This document shows positions 1-6,526 of a stretch of DNA of 12,657 nt, one piece after another. The stretch lies in contig CAJUTC010000023.1 of NCBI GenBank assembly GCA_910589195.1, forward strand, positions 1 through 12,657, read 5' to 3'. Both the position numbers and the translations under genes were made by a program. Origin of the DNA: an uncultured Lachnospiraceae bacterium (GTDB lineage: Bacteria; Bacillota; Clostridia; Lachnospirales; Lachnospiraceae). The notes beneath the pieces were generated by a model. That model was not told where the DNA came from and did not search any database. It saw only the letters and a list, made by a program, of their open reading frames with translations. Position 1 is the first letter of the stretch. Each line of letters begins with the position of its first letter.

Positions 1-1433
1 ATAAAATTTCTTTTTGTACCAGACAACTCATTCAATTCTAGTACAGCATGTCCCGTCGTTCCTGAACCGGCAAATGGATCAAATACAATGCCGTTACTTG
101 GACACCATAATTGAATGATTTTCTCTATCAATTTCAACGGCTTAACTGTTTGAAAATCATGTCCCTTTCCCATAATATAGTCTAATTCTTTTATTCCTGT
201 CTGACTATGTCCACTTTCTTCATATGTCCATGATTGACAGTCCAGTTCAAAAATCTCGTCATAATCTTCATCTGCCCAAAATGTTAATGGCACTTTCCCT
301 TGTTTAACATATTTTAAGTAACGTTTAATGGCAGGTCTTCCATAGCCGTTTCTTAAGAAATAAAGTTCTGGCATTGTCTTCGTATTTCGTATTTTAATAG
401 CCTTTTGCTCTGCCTCCGTTACTATTTCATTCTTTTCACATTCCAAGGTGACGATAGGATTGTTATCAAGGTTTTGTTCTTCTGGTACATGGGGAATCGT
501 TGCTCCTTTTATCACTAGTGCCATGGGTCTTCCCTCTCCTAAATCCTTTTCCACATATTTTGAACCCCACGCCTCTAAAAAAGATTTCATATTCCTTTTT
601 GTATACCTCCAGGAACCTGTGCCAGGATAGTGCAATGATCCTGTGAATGGAGACTGTATTGCATATCTATCCTTATCTGACTTAGTACGTGCAATAGGAT
701 TGTCATCTCGCCACAGTCCTTCCGGATCATTATCTGGATTCTTATATTTGGCATTCATCTGTTCAGTGCGTCCTAAGAGTCCAGTCTTTGTCTGTTCTTT
801 ATTTTTAGCATATACCAAAATATATTCTGTTGCACTTGATAAGTGCGTACTGTCATTTTTGGGTGCGTAAGATTTTTGCCAGTTAATGATACCCACCCTA
901 TTTTCTTCGCCAAATACCTCGTTTAAAAGCATTCCCAAATGAAAAAATTCTCGTTCATCTATACAGATTGCCAAAACACCATTGGACTTTAACATGGCTC
1001 TCATCATCTGTATTCTTGGCAGCATAAATTTCATCCACTTTGTATGCCTTGAACCATCTTCAACAGTCACAACTTCTCCCAGATCTGGATCATTCGGATC
1101 CGTATCCCATTTATCATTATATCTAAAATCCTTTCCCGTATTATATGGCGGATCGGTAATAATTAAATCAATCTGTCCTTTATATTTATATAAAGTGACC
1201 ATTGCCTGCAAATTTTCTCCATCAACAAGAATGTTTTTTCCCATTGATTTCTCAACATTAAATGATAATTTTTTATTTATCTTTATTATTCGGGGCATTA
1301 CTTTTCTTTCGATAACTTGGGCTGTCCTTTTTCCATTAAACGATAATGTGATGCCGCCATTTACCATTTTCTTGGCAAAATCTAACAGCTCCTCTTTGCT
1401 CATTAATTCTAAACCGGCCAAATTTTTTTCCAT
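1..1433 (-). CDS. Type III-like DNA adenine methyltransferase (Mod), 3' end outside window
   Basis: This is a site-specific DNA N6-adenine methyltransferase, probably the modification and recognition subunit of a type III restriction-modification system. I translated 477 residues before the frame leaves the window without a stop. The catalytic motif DPPY is at residues 94-97 and is followed by NTGKDF. The S-adenosylmethionine motif DPFAGSGTTGHA is at residues 452-463. The order, catalytic motif before AdoMet motif, is that of beta-class enzymes such as type III Mod. Between them lie GVLAICIDE and SATEYILVYAKN, both typical of this family. The start ATG (1431-1433) is 5 bases after the regulator's stop, with GGAG at 1444-1447, so the two genes are probably co-transcribed and translationally coupled. 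The matching Res helicase-nuclease would be expected to the left, but is not visible. An orphan methyltransferase is the alternative. Base composition is much more AT-rich than in the core genes, which suggests transfer. Confidence 0.92.
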   Translation of the reverse strand, partial: MEKNLAGLELMSKEELLDFAKKMVNGGITLSFNGKRTAQVIERKVMPRIIKINKKLSFNVEKSMGKNILVDGENLQAMVTLYKYKGQIDLIITDPPYNTGKDFRYNDKWDTDPNDPDLGEVVTVEDGSRHTKWMKFMLPRIQMMRAMLKSNGVLAICIDEREFFHLGMLLNEVFGEENRVGIINWQKSYAPKNDSTHLSSATEYILVYAKNKEQTKTGLLGRTEQMNAKYKNPDNDPEGLWRDDNPIARTKSDKDRYAIQSPFTGSLHYPGTGSWRYTKRNMKSFLEAWGSKYVEKDLGEGRPMALVIKGATIPHVPEEQNLDNNPIVTLECEKNEIVTEAEQKAIKIRNTKTMPELYFLRNGYGRPAIKRYLKYVKQGKVPLTFWADEDYDEIFELDCQSWTYEESGHSQTGIKELDYIMGKGHDFQTVKPLKLIEKIIQLWCPSNGIVFDPFAGSGTTGHAVLELNELSGTKRNF

Positions 1434-1438
1434 ATATG

Positions 1439-1651
1439 TCAATCTCCATCCGCTTTAATATAATCCACAATATCACCTATATTGCAGTCTAATTCGTAAC
1501 AAATTTTTTCTAATACTTCCATGCTGACCCGTTGATTTTTGGTTAACTTAGCTAAAGTTGATGGACCTATTCCTATACGGTCTCTTAAATTGACCTTATT
1601 CATACCTTTGTCAATCAGTAGTTTCCATAACTTATTGTAACTCAATGCCAT
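1439..1651 (-). CDS. Small Cro/C1-type (XRE) helix-turn-helix regulator
   Basis: This 70-residue DNA-binding protein consists of little more than one Cro/C1-type helix-turn-helix, at about residues 18-39 (MNKVNLRDRIGIGPSTLAKL region), followed by a short helical tail ending in NIGDIVDYIKADGD. An upstream in-frame ATG at 1672 would add seven residues. I chose the ATG at 1649-1651 because a perfect GGAGG (1657-1661) lies 5 bases upstream and MALSYNKLWK is the usual start of this compact family. It sits immediately before the methyltransferase gene, in the position of a controller protein in restriction-modification cassettes. It probably represses or times the cassette from its own promoter. 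That role is inferred from position and family, not shown by the sequence. Confidence 0.87.
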   Translation of the reverse strand: MALSYNKLWKLLIDKGMNKVNLRDRIGIGPSTLAKLTKNQRVSMEVLEKICYELDCNIGDIVDYIKADGD

Positions 1652-1656
1652 AAATG

Positions 1657-1661
1657 CCTCC
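1657..1661 (-). promoter_or_regulatory. Ribosome binding site that fixes the regulator start
   Basis: GGAGG on the minus strand, 5 bases before the ATG at 1649-1651. It lies downstream of the alternative ATG at 1672, so it supports the shorter protein. Confidence 0.8.
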
Positions 1662-1678
1662 ACACTCTTCATTTGTCA

Positions 1679-1734
1679 ATACAGAATAAACTAATACTAC
1701 CACAAAAATACAGATATAGCAACTTTTCATACAG
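1679..1734. repeat. Three ATACAG repeats around the cassette promoter
   Basis: On the plus strand ATACAG occurs at 1679-1684, 1708-1713 and 1729-1734. The start-to-start spacings are 29 and 21 bases. The copies have similar flanks (AATACAGAAT, AATACAGATA, CATACAGATT). One lies in the promoter spacer, one just downstream of the -10 and one upstream of the -35. They could be operator half-sites for the adjacent regulator. The motif is short and the region AT-rich, so chance is a serious alternative. Confidence 0.35.
1694..1722 (-). promoter_or_regulatory. Sigma-A-type promoter of the regulator-methyltransferase cassette
   Basis: Read on the minus strand, TTGCTA (1717-1722) and TAGTAT (1694-1699) are separated by exactly 17 bases. 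The -10 is preceded by TGG, which fits an extended -10 element. It lies about 40 bases upstream of the regulator start and no other gene could use it. The box is flanked and overlapped by three ATACAG repeats, so autoregulation is plausible. Confidence 0.6.
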
Positions 1735-1814
1735 ATTTTCATACCATCTTTCCAAAGTTATGCCTGTTTTATTGCACTCTTTGAAACCTTCCCCATATAG
1801 AAATCTTTCTTCTC

Positions 1815-1861
1815 AAAAAAGGACGCTGCCTTAGCTTGTTAGCTTTGCAGCGTCCTTTTTT
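1815..1861 (-). terminator. Rho-independent terminator after the ftsH-nitroreductase operon
   Basis: A perfect 9-bp GC-rich stem, GGACGCTGC (1821-1829) with GCAGCGTCC (1847-1855), encloses a 17-base loop. On the minus strand a run of T follows (A run at 1815-1820). The T run at 1856-1861 would also allow it to stop plus-strand transcription, so it is probably bidirectional. It lies about 20 bases past the nitroreductase stop and marks the boundary between core genes and the AT-rich cassette. The remaining bases 1735-1814 hold nothing I recognise. Confidence 0.9.
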
Positions 1862-1882
1862 CATCGTCATTCCATGATTCCG

Positions 1883-2452
1883 TTATATAATAAGATCTTC
1901 CAATTTCCGCTTTGGAACATAATGCACCTGATTTTCATCCCGGTAATACCGCACATCCCCGTCTTCTTTTAAGGGAACGATTTTCACCGTTTCTTTCGGC
2001 TTCCCAAGAGCTAATATCAAGTCAAGGCTGTATCGTTTAGTATCAATTCCCATGACATTTGCGGCTTCTTCCCTTTTAAAGCTTCCAATCATGCAGCCTC
2101 CAAACCCTTTTTCCACCGCTCCAAGCAAAATGGTCTGCGCCGCAATCCCTTCATCCCACAGCTTATTGCTTCCTAACGTCTGATCACAGCAAATCAAAAT
2201 ATAACCAGAAGGCCGTTCTCCTTCTTCTGGCCCTGGCCAGTCTGAAAGCGCCCCAGCCCAAAAAATATTCGGGAATAGCTTAGCACACTCATCTTCCTTT
2301 ACCACAAGACGGTATTTTAATGCCTGTGAATTAGCGGTAGACGCTGTCATACGTGCCAGATCCACCAGTTCCTTTAATGTGGATTCATCAATCCGGCAAT
2401 CCTCATAAAACCTTCGGTAAGAACGGCATTGGTACACCAAATCTTTTATCAT
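1883..2452 (-). CDS. Nitroreductase-family flavoprotein
   Basis: A 189-residue protein of the FMN-dependent nitroreductase fold, probably a cytoplasmic NAD(P)H-dependent oxidoreductase. The physiological substrate cannot be read from the sequence. SYRRF at residues 11-15 and the ASTANSQALKY segment at 37-47 correspond to the usual N-terminal FMN-phosphate binding region. The helix around residues 100-125 (EGIAAQTILLGAVEKGFGG) and LILALGKPKE at 145-154 are standard family blocks. The length is at the compact end of the family. The open frame extends upstream into ftsH, but the ATG at 2450-2452 has AGGAG a few bases before it and begins where homologues begin, so I reject the longer form. It follows ftsH by 19 bases and ends just before the strong terminator, so the two form an operon. 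No functional link to FtsH is evident. Confidence 0.9.
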   Translation of the reverse strand: MIKDLVYQCRSYRRFYEDCRIDESTLKELVDLARMTASTANSQALKYRLVVKEDECAKLFPNIFWAGALSDWPGPEEGERPSGYILICCDQTLGSNKLWDEGIAAQTILLGAVEKGFGGCMIGSFKREEAANVMGIDTKRYSLDLILALGKPKETVKIVPLKEDGDVRYYRDENQVHYVPKRKLEDLII

Positions 2453-2471
2453 GGGTTCTCCTTTCTGACTT

Positions 2472-4358
2472 TTAAACCTGCTCTTCTTCCTTTGTTTCTT
2501 CGGTTCTTCCAGTTGCCTCACGGAAGATTCGCATAAACTCTTTTCCGGTAATGGTTTCCTTCTCAATCAAAAACTCGGCAATCTGATCCATAGCCGCCCG
2601 ATTTTCACCCAAAAGGCGCTTTGCCTCCTCATAGGCATCCTTTAAGATGGCCATAACTTCCTTATCTACGTCCGCTTCCGTAGTATCGCTGCAGTTCATA
2701 ACTGTGCGCCCGCTTAAGTACTGGTTTTCTTTGGATTCCAGACCCATCAGGCCAAACTTTTCCGACATGCCGTACTGGGTTACCATAGCTCTTGCCAGGC
2801 GGGTGGCCTGCTCAATATCATTGGCGGCTCCGGTAGTTACCGTTTCAAACACCAGCTCTTCTGCCGCACGGCCTCCCAGATAGCCTACCAGCATAGCCTG
2901 AAGTTCTTTTTTGGTATTTAAGTACTTTTCTTCCTCCGGAACATGCATCACGTAACCCAATGCCCCCATAGTCCGGGGTACAATGGTAATCTTCTGTACT
3001 GGCTCCGCATCCTTCTGAAGGGCGCTTACTAACGCGTGGCCCACCTCATGATAGGATACGATCCTTCGCTCTTCTTTGCTTAAAATCCGGTCTTTCTTCT
3101 CCTTGCCTACCAGCACCACTTCCACAGCTTCAAACAGATCCTTTTGGGAAACTGCCTTGCGCCCGTGTTTTACCGCGTTAATCGCTGCTTCATTCATCAT
3201 ATTGGCCAAATCAGCGCCTACCGCGCCGGATGTGGCCAGGCCAATTTCTTCAAAATCTACGCTGTCATCTAGCAGCACATCTTTGGAATGCACTTTTAAA
3301 ATATTAACCCGTCCTTTAATATCCGGCTTATCCACTACCACCCGGCGGTCGAAACGGCCTGGCCGCAAAAGAGCCGGATCCAAAATCTCTGGACGGTTGG
3401 TGGCTCCTAAAATCAAAAGACCTTTTGAGGAATCAAATCCATCCATCTCCGATAATAGCTGATTTAAGGTTTGTTCCCTCTCATCGTTGCCGCCACCGTA
3501 ACGGGAATCACGGCTTTTTCCAATGGCGTCAATCTCATCAATAAATACAATACAGGGAGCTGATTCCTGCGCCTGCTTAAACAAATCCCGAACACGGGAA
3601 GCGCCAACGCCTACGAACATTTCCACAAAATCAGAACCCGACAGGGAATAAAAGGGAACATGGGCTTCCCCCGCCACAGCCTTTGCCAGCAATGTTTTTC
3701 CGGTTCCGGGAGGGCCTACTAAAAGGGCGCCTTTTGGAAGCTTTGCGCCGATTTGGGTGTACTTGGCCGGATTGTGGAGGAAATCCACGATCTCGGTCAA
3801 TGATTCTTTTGCTTCATCCTCACCTGCCACATCCTGAAATGTAATCCCGGTTTCCTTCTGGACGTACATCTTCGCGTTGCTTTTCCCAACTCCCATCAGT
3901 CCGCCGCCGCCCATCCGCTTCATCATGAAATTCATAAAAATCACAATGCATAAGAATGGGATCACAAAGCTGATAACCGATTCTAAGATCATGCTGGTAT
4001 CCTGCTTCACCTCATGGAACTTAATTCCCGCTTCCCGAAGCTGGGGAATCAGCTCCAAATCTCCGGATACCCGCACCGTATAAAAATATTTTGCCAAAGG
4101 GTATGCCGCCTTTACCTCTTCTTTCGGCTCAATCTCAATGGTAGATCCCTGGAATGTTACTTCCTCTATCTGCCCGTCTTCAATCATCTGGACAAACTCG
4201 TCGTAAGAAAATTCATGATTGGAATTCTTTGTTACCGCATCCCGCATAAGGCTGATAACAAAAAATGTGATCAGGGCGGCAACCGCCCAAATCAGCAGGG
4301 TTTGGCCGCCCTTTGGCAGCTTATTGCTGTTATTGTCTGGTGTATTGTTATTATCCAT
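2472..4358 (-). CDS. ftsH: FtsH, membrane-anchored AAA+ zinc metalloprotease
   Basis: FtsH is a hexameric membrane protease that unfolds and degrades misfolded membrane proteins and selected regulators. The 628 residues carry an N-terminal membrane segment (about 20-38), an extracytoplasmic domain, and a second membrane segment (about 123-147). The AAA+ module follows, with Walker A GPPGTGKT at 215-222 and Walker B VFIDEID at 271-277. The second region of homology with its arginine finger is at 318-339. The protease domain has the zinc site HEVGH at 437-441 and the third ligand Asp514 in AANDIEQATRLAR. All catalytic residues are present, and the acidic tail (TEETKEEEQV) is common in this family. 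The start has GGAGGAG about 10 bases upstream. It has its own promoter at 4459-4487, divergent from pyrG, and is followed by the nitroreductase gene. I am very sure of the identity. Confidence 0.98.
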   Translation of the reverse strand: MDNNNTPDNNSNKLPKGGQTLLIWAVAALITFFVISLMRDAVTKNSNHEFSYDEFVQMIEDGQIEEVTFQGSTIEIEPKEEVKAAYPLAKYFYTVRVSGDLELIPQLREAGIKFHEVKQDTSMILESVISFVIPFLCIVIFMNFMMKRMGGGGLMGVGKSNAKMYVQKETGITFQDVAGEDEAKESLTEIVDFLHNPAKYTQIGAKLPKGALLVGPPGTGKTLLAKAVAGEAHVPFYSLSGSDFVEMFVGVGASRVRDLFKQAQESAPCIVFIDEIDAIGKSRDSRYGGGNDEREQTLNQLLSEMDGFDSSKGLLILGATNRPEILDPALLRPGRFDRRVVVDKPDIKGRVNILKVHSKDVLLDDSVDFEEIGLATSGAVGADLANMMNEAAINAVKHGRKAVSQKDLFEAVEVVLVGKEKKDRILSKEERRIVSYHEVGHALVSALQKDAEPVQKITIVPRTMGALGYVMHVPEEEKYLNTKKELQAMLVGYLGGRAAEELVFETVTTGAANDIEQATRLARAMVTQYGMSEKFGLMGLESKENQYLSGRTVMNCSDTTEADVDKEVMAILKDAYEEAKRLLGENRAAMDQIAEFLIEKETITGKEFMRIFREATGRTEETKEEEQV

Positions 4359-4458
4359 AAAGTTCTCGCTCCTCCATCTGAATGCGCTTTGGCAGGCCTT
4401 TCAAACCCTTTCTTCCTGCCCTATAAAAGCTTTTGACAATTTTGCGCTATTCTATACC

Positions 4459-4487
4459 ATTATAGAGTCAGTTTCCCCATAAATCAA
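4459..4487 (-). promoter_or_regulatory. ftsH promoter (sigma-A type)
   Basis: On the minus strand TTGATT (4482-4487) and a perfect TATAAT (4459-4464) are 17 bases apart. Transcription would start near 4452, giving a leader of roughly 94 bases. That leader contains an inverted repeat GGCAGG (4391-4396) with CCTGCC (4415-4420) and an AAAAGCTTTT palindrome (4425-4434). I see no CIRCE or CtsR-like heat-shock operator. Confidence 0.8.
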
Positions 4488-4531
4488 GAAAAATCAGGTG
4501 GAAAAAAGTTAAAATTTTTATTAAAAAATTC

Positions 4532-4560
4532 TGGATTTCTTTTTATTCCAGTTGTATAAT
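4532..4560 (+). promoter_or_regulatory. pyrG promoter
   Basis: A perfect TATAAT (4555-4560) lies upstream of pyrG. The matching -35 is poor: TGGATT (4532-4537) at 17 bases. A small inverted repeat, CTGGA (4531-4535) with TCCAG (4547-4551), spans the -35 and the spacer and could bind a regulator. Transcription would begin in the GGG at 4565-4567. This promoter is back to back with the ftsH promoter. Confidence 0.6.
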
Positions 4561-4564
4561 AAAC

Positions 4565-4744
4565 GGGTTATTTATTATCCCCACATTAAGCCCCTGCCAA
4601 AGGCACAAGGCATTTCATTTGCGGCTTCATAGACCGCAGCTTCTATCGTTATCTGCGTATTTCTCATATGCTAGATACCATATGCCTAATGTCAGCCAAG
4701 GCTCGGCGCTTGGTTCATTCCCTGCACAAAGGAGGTACCCCATT
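4565..4744 (+). promoter_or_regulatory. Structured 5' leader of pyrG
   Basis: About 180 bases separate the presumed start of transcription from the pyrG ATG. The leader holds several pairings: ACATTA (4583-4588) with TAATGT (4687-4692), continuing as GGCAT (4609-4613) with ATGCC (4682-4686). Enclosed or competing hairpins are TGCC/GGCA (4595-4605), TGCGG/CCGCA (4620-4638) and CATATG/CATATG (4665-4684). A 7-bp stem with one G-U pair, AGCCAAG/CTTGGTT (4694-4715), precedes the Shine-Dalgarno sequence AAGGAGGT (4729-4736). I recognise no known riboswitch class and see no U-tract terminator. The upstream in-frame TTG at 4619 has no ribosome binding site, so this is leader and not coding sequence. 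Confidence 0.45.
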
Positions 4745-6367
4745 ATGCCAGTAAAATACGTTTTTGTAACCGGAGGCGTGGTTTCCGGGCTGGGAAAAGG
4801 CATTACCGCCGCTTCTTTAGGCCGCCTGCTAAAAGCCAGAGGTTACAAAGTAACTATGCAGAAATTCGACCCTTATATCAACATTGACCCTGGCACCATG
4901 AACCCCACTCAGCACGGCGAGGTCTTTGTTACGGATGACGGTGTAGAAACGGATTTGGATTTAGGCCATTATGAGCGTTTTATTGATGAAAACCTGAATC
5001 AAAATTCGAATGTCACTACCGGCAAAATTTATTGGAATGTGCTTTCCAAAGAGCGGCGTGGCGACTATGGCGGAGGCACCGTACAGGTAATCCCCCATAT
5101 TACTAATGAAATCAAAAGCCGTTTTCACCAAAGCACAAACGCGAATGACACAGAAATCGCCATTATTGAAGTTGGCGGCACCGTAGGCGATATCGAAAGC
5201 CAGCCCTTTTTAGAAGCAATCCGCCAGTTTCAGCATGAGGCAGGCCCCAATAACGCTATCTTAATTCATGTCACTTTAATTCCTTATTTAAAAGCATCTG
5301 GAGAATTGAAAACAAAGCCCACCCAGGCCAGCGTAAAGGATCTTCAGAGTATGGGCATCCGCCCAGATATTATTGTATGCCGCAGCGAGCATCCTATCGA
5401 CGAACAAATCAAGGGGAAAATTGCCCTTTTTTGCAATGTGCCCCAAAGCCATGTGCTGCAAAACCTGGATGTGGATGTTTTATATGAAGCGCCTTTGGCC
5501 ATGGAGCAGGAACATTTGGCACAAGTGGCTTGCAAGTGCTTAAATCTCCCCTGTCCGGATCCGGATTTATCTGAATGGGAATCTATGATTTATGCCTGGA
5601 AGCATCCGAAACAGGAAATTTCCATCGCTTTAGTCGGCAAATATACCTCCCTCCATGACGCTTACATTTCTGTGGCAGAAGCGCTAAAGCACGGTGCCGT
5701 TGCAAACCATATTTCCGTTTCCATCAAATGGATCGATTCCCAGCAAATAACAAAGGAAAACGTGGCAGAACAGCTACAGGACGTTGCCGGCATTTTAGTT
5801 CCGGGCGGTTTTGGTGATCGGGGAATCGAGGGCATGATTGACGCAATCCAGTATGCCCGTGAGCACAATATCCCGTTTTTCGGTCTTTGTCTGGGGATGC
5901 AGCTATCCATTGTGGAATTTGCCCGCCATGTGCTGCGTTATGAAGATGCTCACAGCATAGAGCTAAATCCCTCTACCACCCATCCGGTCATCAACTTAAT
6001 GCCGGAACAGGAAGGGGTTGAAAATATCGGCGGCACCTTGCGCCTGGGCTCTTATCCTTGTAATCTGAATCCGAAATCGAAAGCATATGCCCTTTACCAA
6101 AATCAAAACATTAGCGAACGCCATCGGCACCGCTATGAAGTAAATAATGATTACCGGGATGTATTGGAGGAACATGGCATGATGCTTTCAGGGACTTCAC
6201 CGGATGGGCGGATCGTAGAAATGGTTGAGCTTCCTTCCCATCCCTGGTTTTTGGCAACTCAGGCTCATCCTGAATTCAAATCCCGCCCCAATCGGCCTCA
6301 TCCTTTATTCCGTGGATTTATGGAAGCCGCCCTTAACCACTATTTTGAAACATTATGCCATAACTGA
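4745..6367 (+). CDS. pyrG: CTP synthase
   Basis: PyrG converts UTP to CTP using ATP and ammonia from glutamine, the last step of pyrimidine nucleotide synthesis. The protein has 540 residues, the normal family length. The N-terminal amidoligase domain has the P-loop region SGLGKGIT at 14-21 and KFDPYINIDPG at 40-50, with GGTVGDIES at 144-152. The C-terminal class I glutamine amidotransferase domain has the oxyanion region VPGGFGDRG (352-360), nucleophile Cys382 in FGLCLGMQ, and His508 and Glu510 in QAHPEF, completing the triad. The start is set by AAGGAGGT ending 8 bases before ATG; an open frame beginning at TTG 4619 is rejected. It is transcribed divergently from ftsH. No strong terminator follows its stop codon, so some transcripts may run into the small gene downstream. 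Confidence 0.98.
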   Translation: MPVKYVFVTGGVVSGLGKGITAASLGRLLKARGYKVTMQKFDPYINIDPGTMNPTQHGEVFVTDDGVETDLDLGHYERFIDENLNQNSNVTTGKIYWNVLSKERRGDYGGGTVQVIPHITNEIKSRFHQSTNANDTEIAIIEVGGTVGDIESQPFLEAIRQFQHEAGPNNAILIHVTLIPYLKASGELKTKPTQASVKDLQSMGIRPDIIVCRSEHPIDEQIKGKIALFCNVPQSHVLQNLDVDVLYEAPLAMEQEHLAQVACKCLNLPCPDPDLSEWESMIYAWKHPKQEISIALVGKYTSLHDAYISVAEALKHGAVANHISVSIKWIDSQQITKENVAEQLQDVAGILVPGGFGDRGIEGMIDAIQYAREHNIPFFGLCLGMQLSIVEFARHVLRYEDAHSIELNPSTTHPVINLMPEQEGVENIGGTLRLGSYPCNLNPKSKAYALYQNQNISERHRHRYEVNNDYRDVLEEHGMMLSGTSPDGRIVEMVELPSHPWFLATQAHPEFKSRPNRPHPLFRGFMEAALNHYFETLCHN

Positions 6368-6375
6368 AAAAATGA

Positions 6376-6434
6376 TGTAATGAAAAACAGTTGTTTTTGT
6401 AATCTTCCAACTAAAAACGGCTGTAATGAAAAAC
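6376..6434 (+). repeat. 13-bp direct repeat and weak hairpins after pyrG
   Basis: TGTAATGAAAAAC occurs at 6376-6388 and again at 6422-6434. The first copy runs into an AAAAAC/GTTTTT hairpin (6383-6398). A further small stem, CTGGA/TCCAG, lies at 6443-6459. None has the form of a convincing pyrG terminator. The function is unknown. Confidence 0.5.
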
Positions 6435-6469
6435 GGCCGCATCTGGAAATTAAGTCCAGTATCCTGCCT

Positions 6470-6498
6470 GCATAAAAAAATCACCTTGCTCCATACTA
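6470..6498 (+). promoter_or_regulatory. Sigma-G-like (forespore) promoter of the small gene
   Basis: GCATA (6470-6474) and CATACTA (6492-6498) are separated by 17 bases. This fits the sigma-G consensus as I know it (GMATR, about 18 bases, CATNMTA) in every defined position apart from a spacing one base short. The implied start of transcription near 6505 leaves about 9 bases before the Shine-Dalgarno sequence. No good sigma-A promoter is visible between the pyrG stop and this gene. The assignment rests on motif match and geometry alone. Confidence 0.5.
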
Positions 6499-6522
6499 AG
6501 TACATCTGAGAGTGAGGTGATT
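6474..6522 (-). terminator. Rho-independent terminator facing left (probable end of the infB operon)
   Basis: AATCACCTTGCTC (6479-6491) pairs with GAGTGAGGTGATT (6510-6522) over 13 pairs, two of them G-U, around an 18-base loop. Reading the minus strand, the stem is followed by seven T (A run 6474-6480). It is the first good terminator met by transcription leaving ribF leftwards. It overlaps the promoter and the Shine-Dalgarno sequence of the plus-strand small gene. On the plus strand the following bases are only moderately T-rich, so it is less convincing as the end of pyrG. Confidence 0.7.
6514..6521 (+). promoter_or_regulatory. Extended Shine-Dalgarno of the small gene
   Basis: GAGGTGAT matches the 16S rRNA 3' end over 8 bases and lies 5 bases before the ATG at 6527. 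It chooses ATG 6527 over TTG 6521. In a transcript reading through from pyrG it would be sequestered in the 6479-6522 hairpin. In a transcript starting near 6505 it would be free. Confidence 0.75.
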
Positions 6523-6526
6523 GTTT

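Noticed and set aside
448..1458. Plus-strand open frames opposite the methyltransferase
   Set aside because: They lack ribosome binding sites and recognisable protein content, and the minus strand carries the complete catalytic motifs of Mod.
2453..2566. N-terminal extension of the nitroreductase overlapping ftsH
   Set aside because: It is the out-of-frame shadow of the ftsH 3' end; AGGAG and the family-typical start place the ATG at 2450-2452.
4433..4458. Plus-strand TTGACA at 4433-4438 as a second pyrG promoter
   Set aside because: No acceptable -10 lies at 16-18 bases (only weak TACCAT or ACCATT), and the region is occupied by the ftsH leader.
4619..4744. N-terminal extension of pyrG from a TTG start at 4619
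   Set aside because: There is no ribosome binding site before the TTG, the added 42 residues do not resemble CTP synthase, and a perfect AAGGAGGT sits before ATG 4745.
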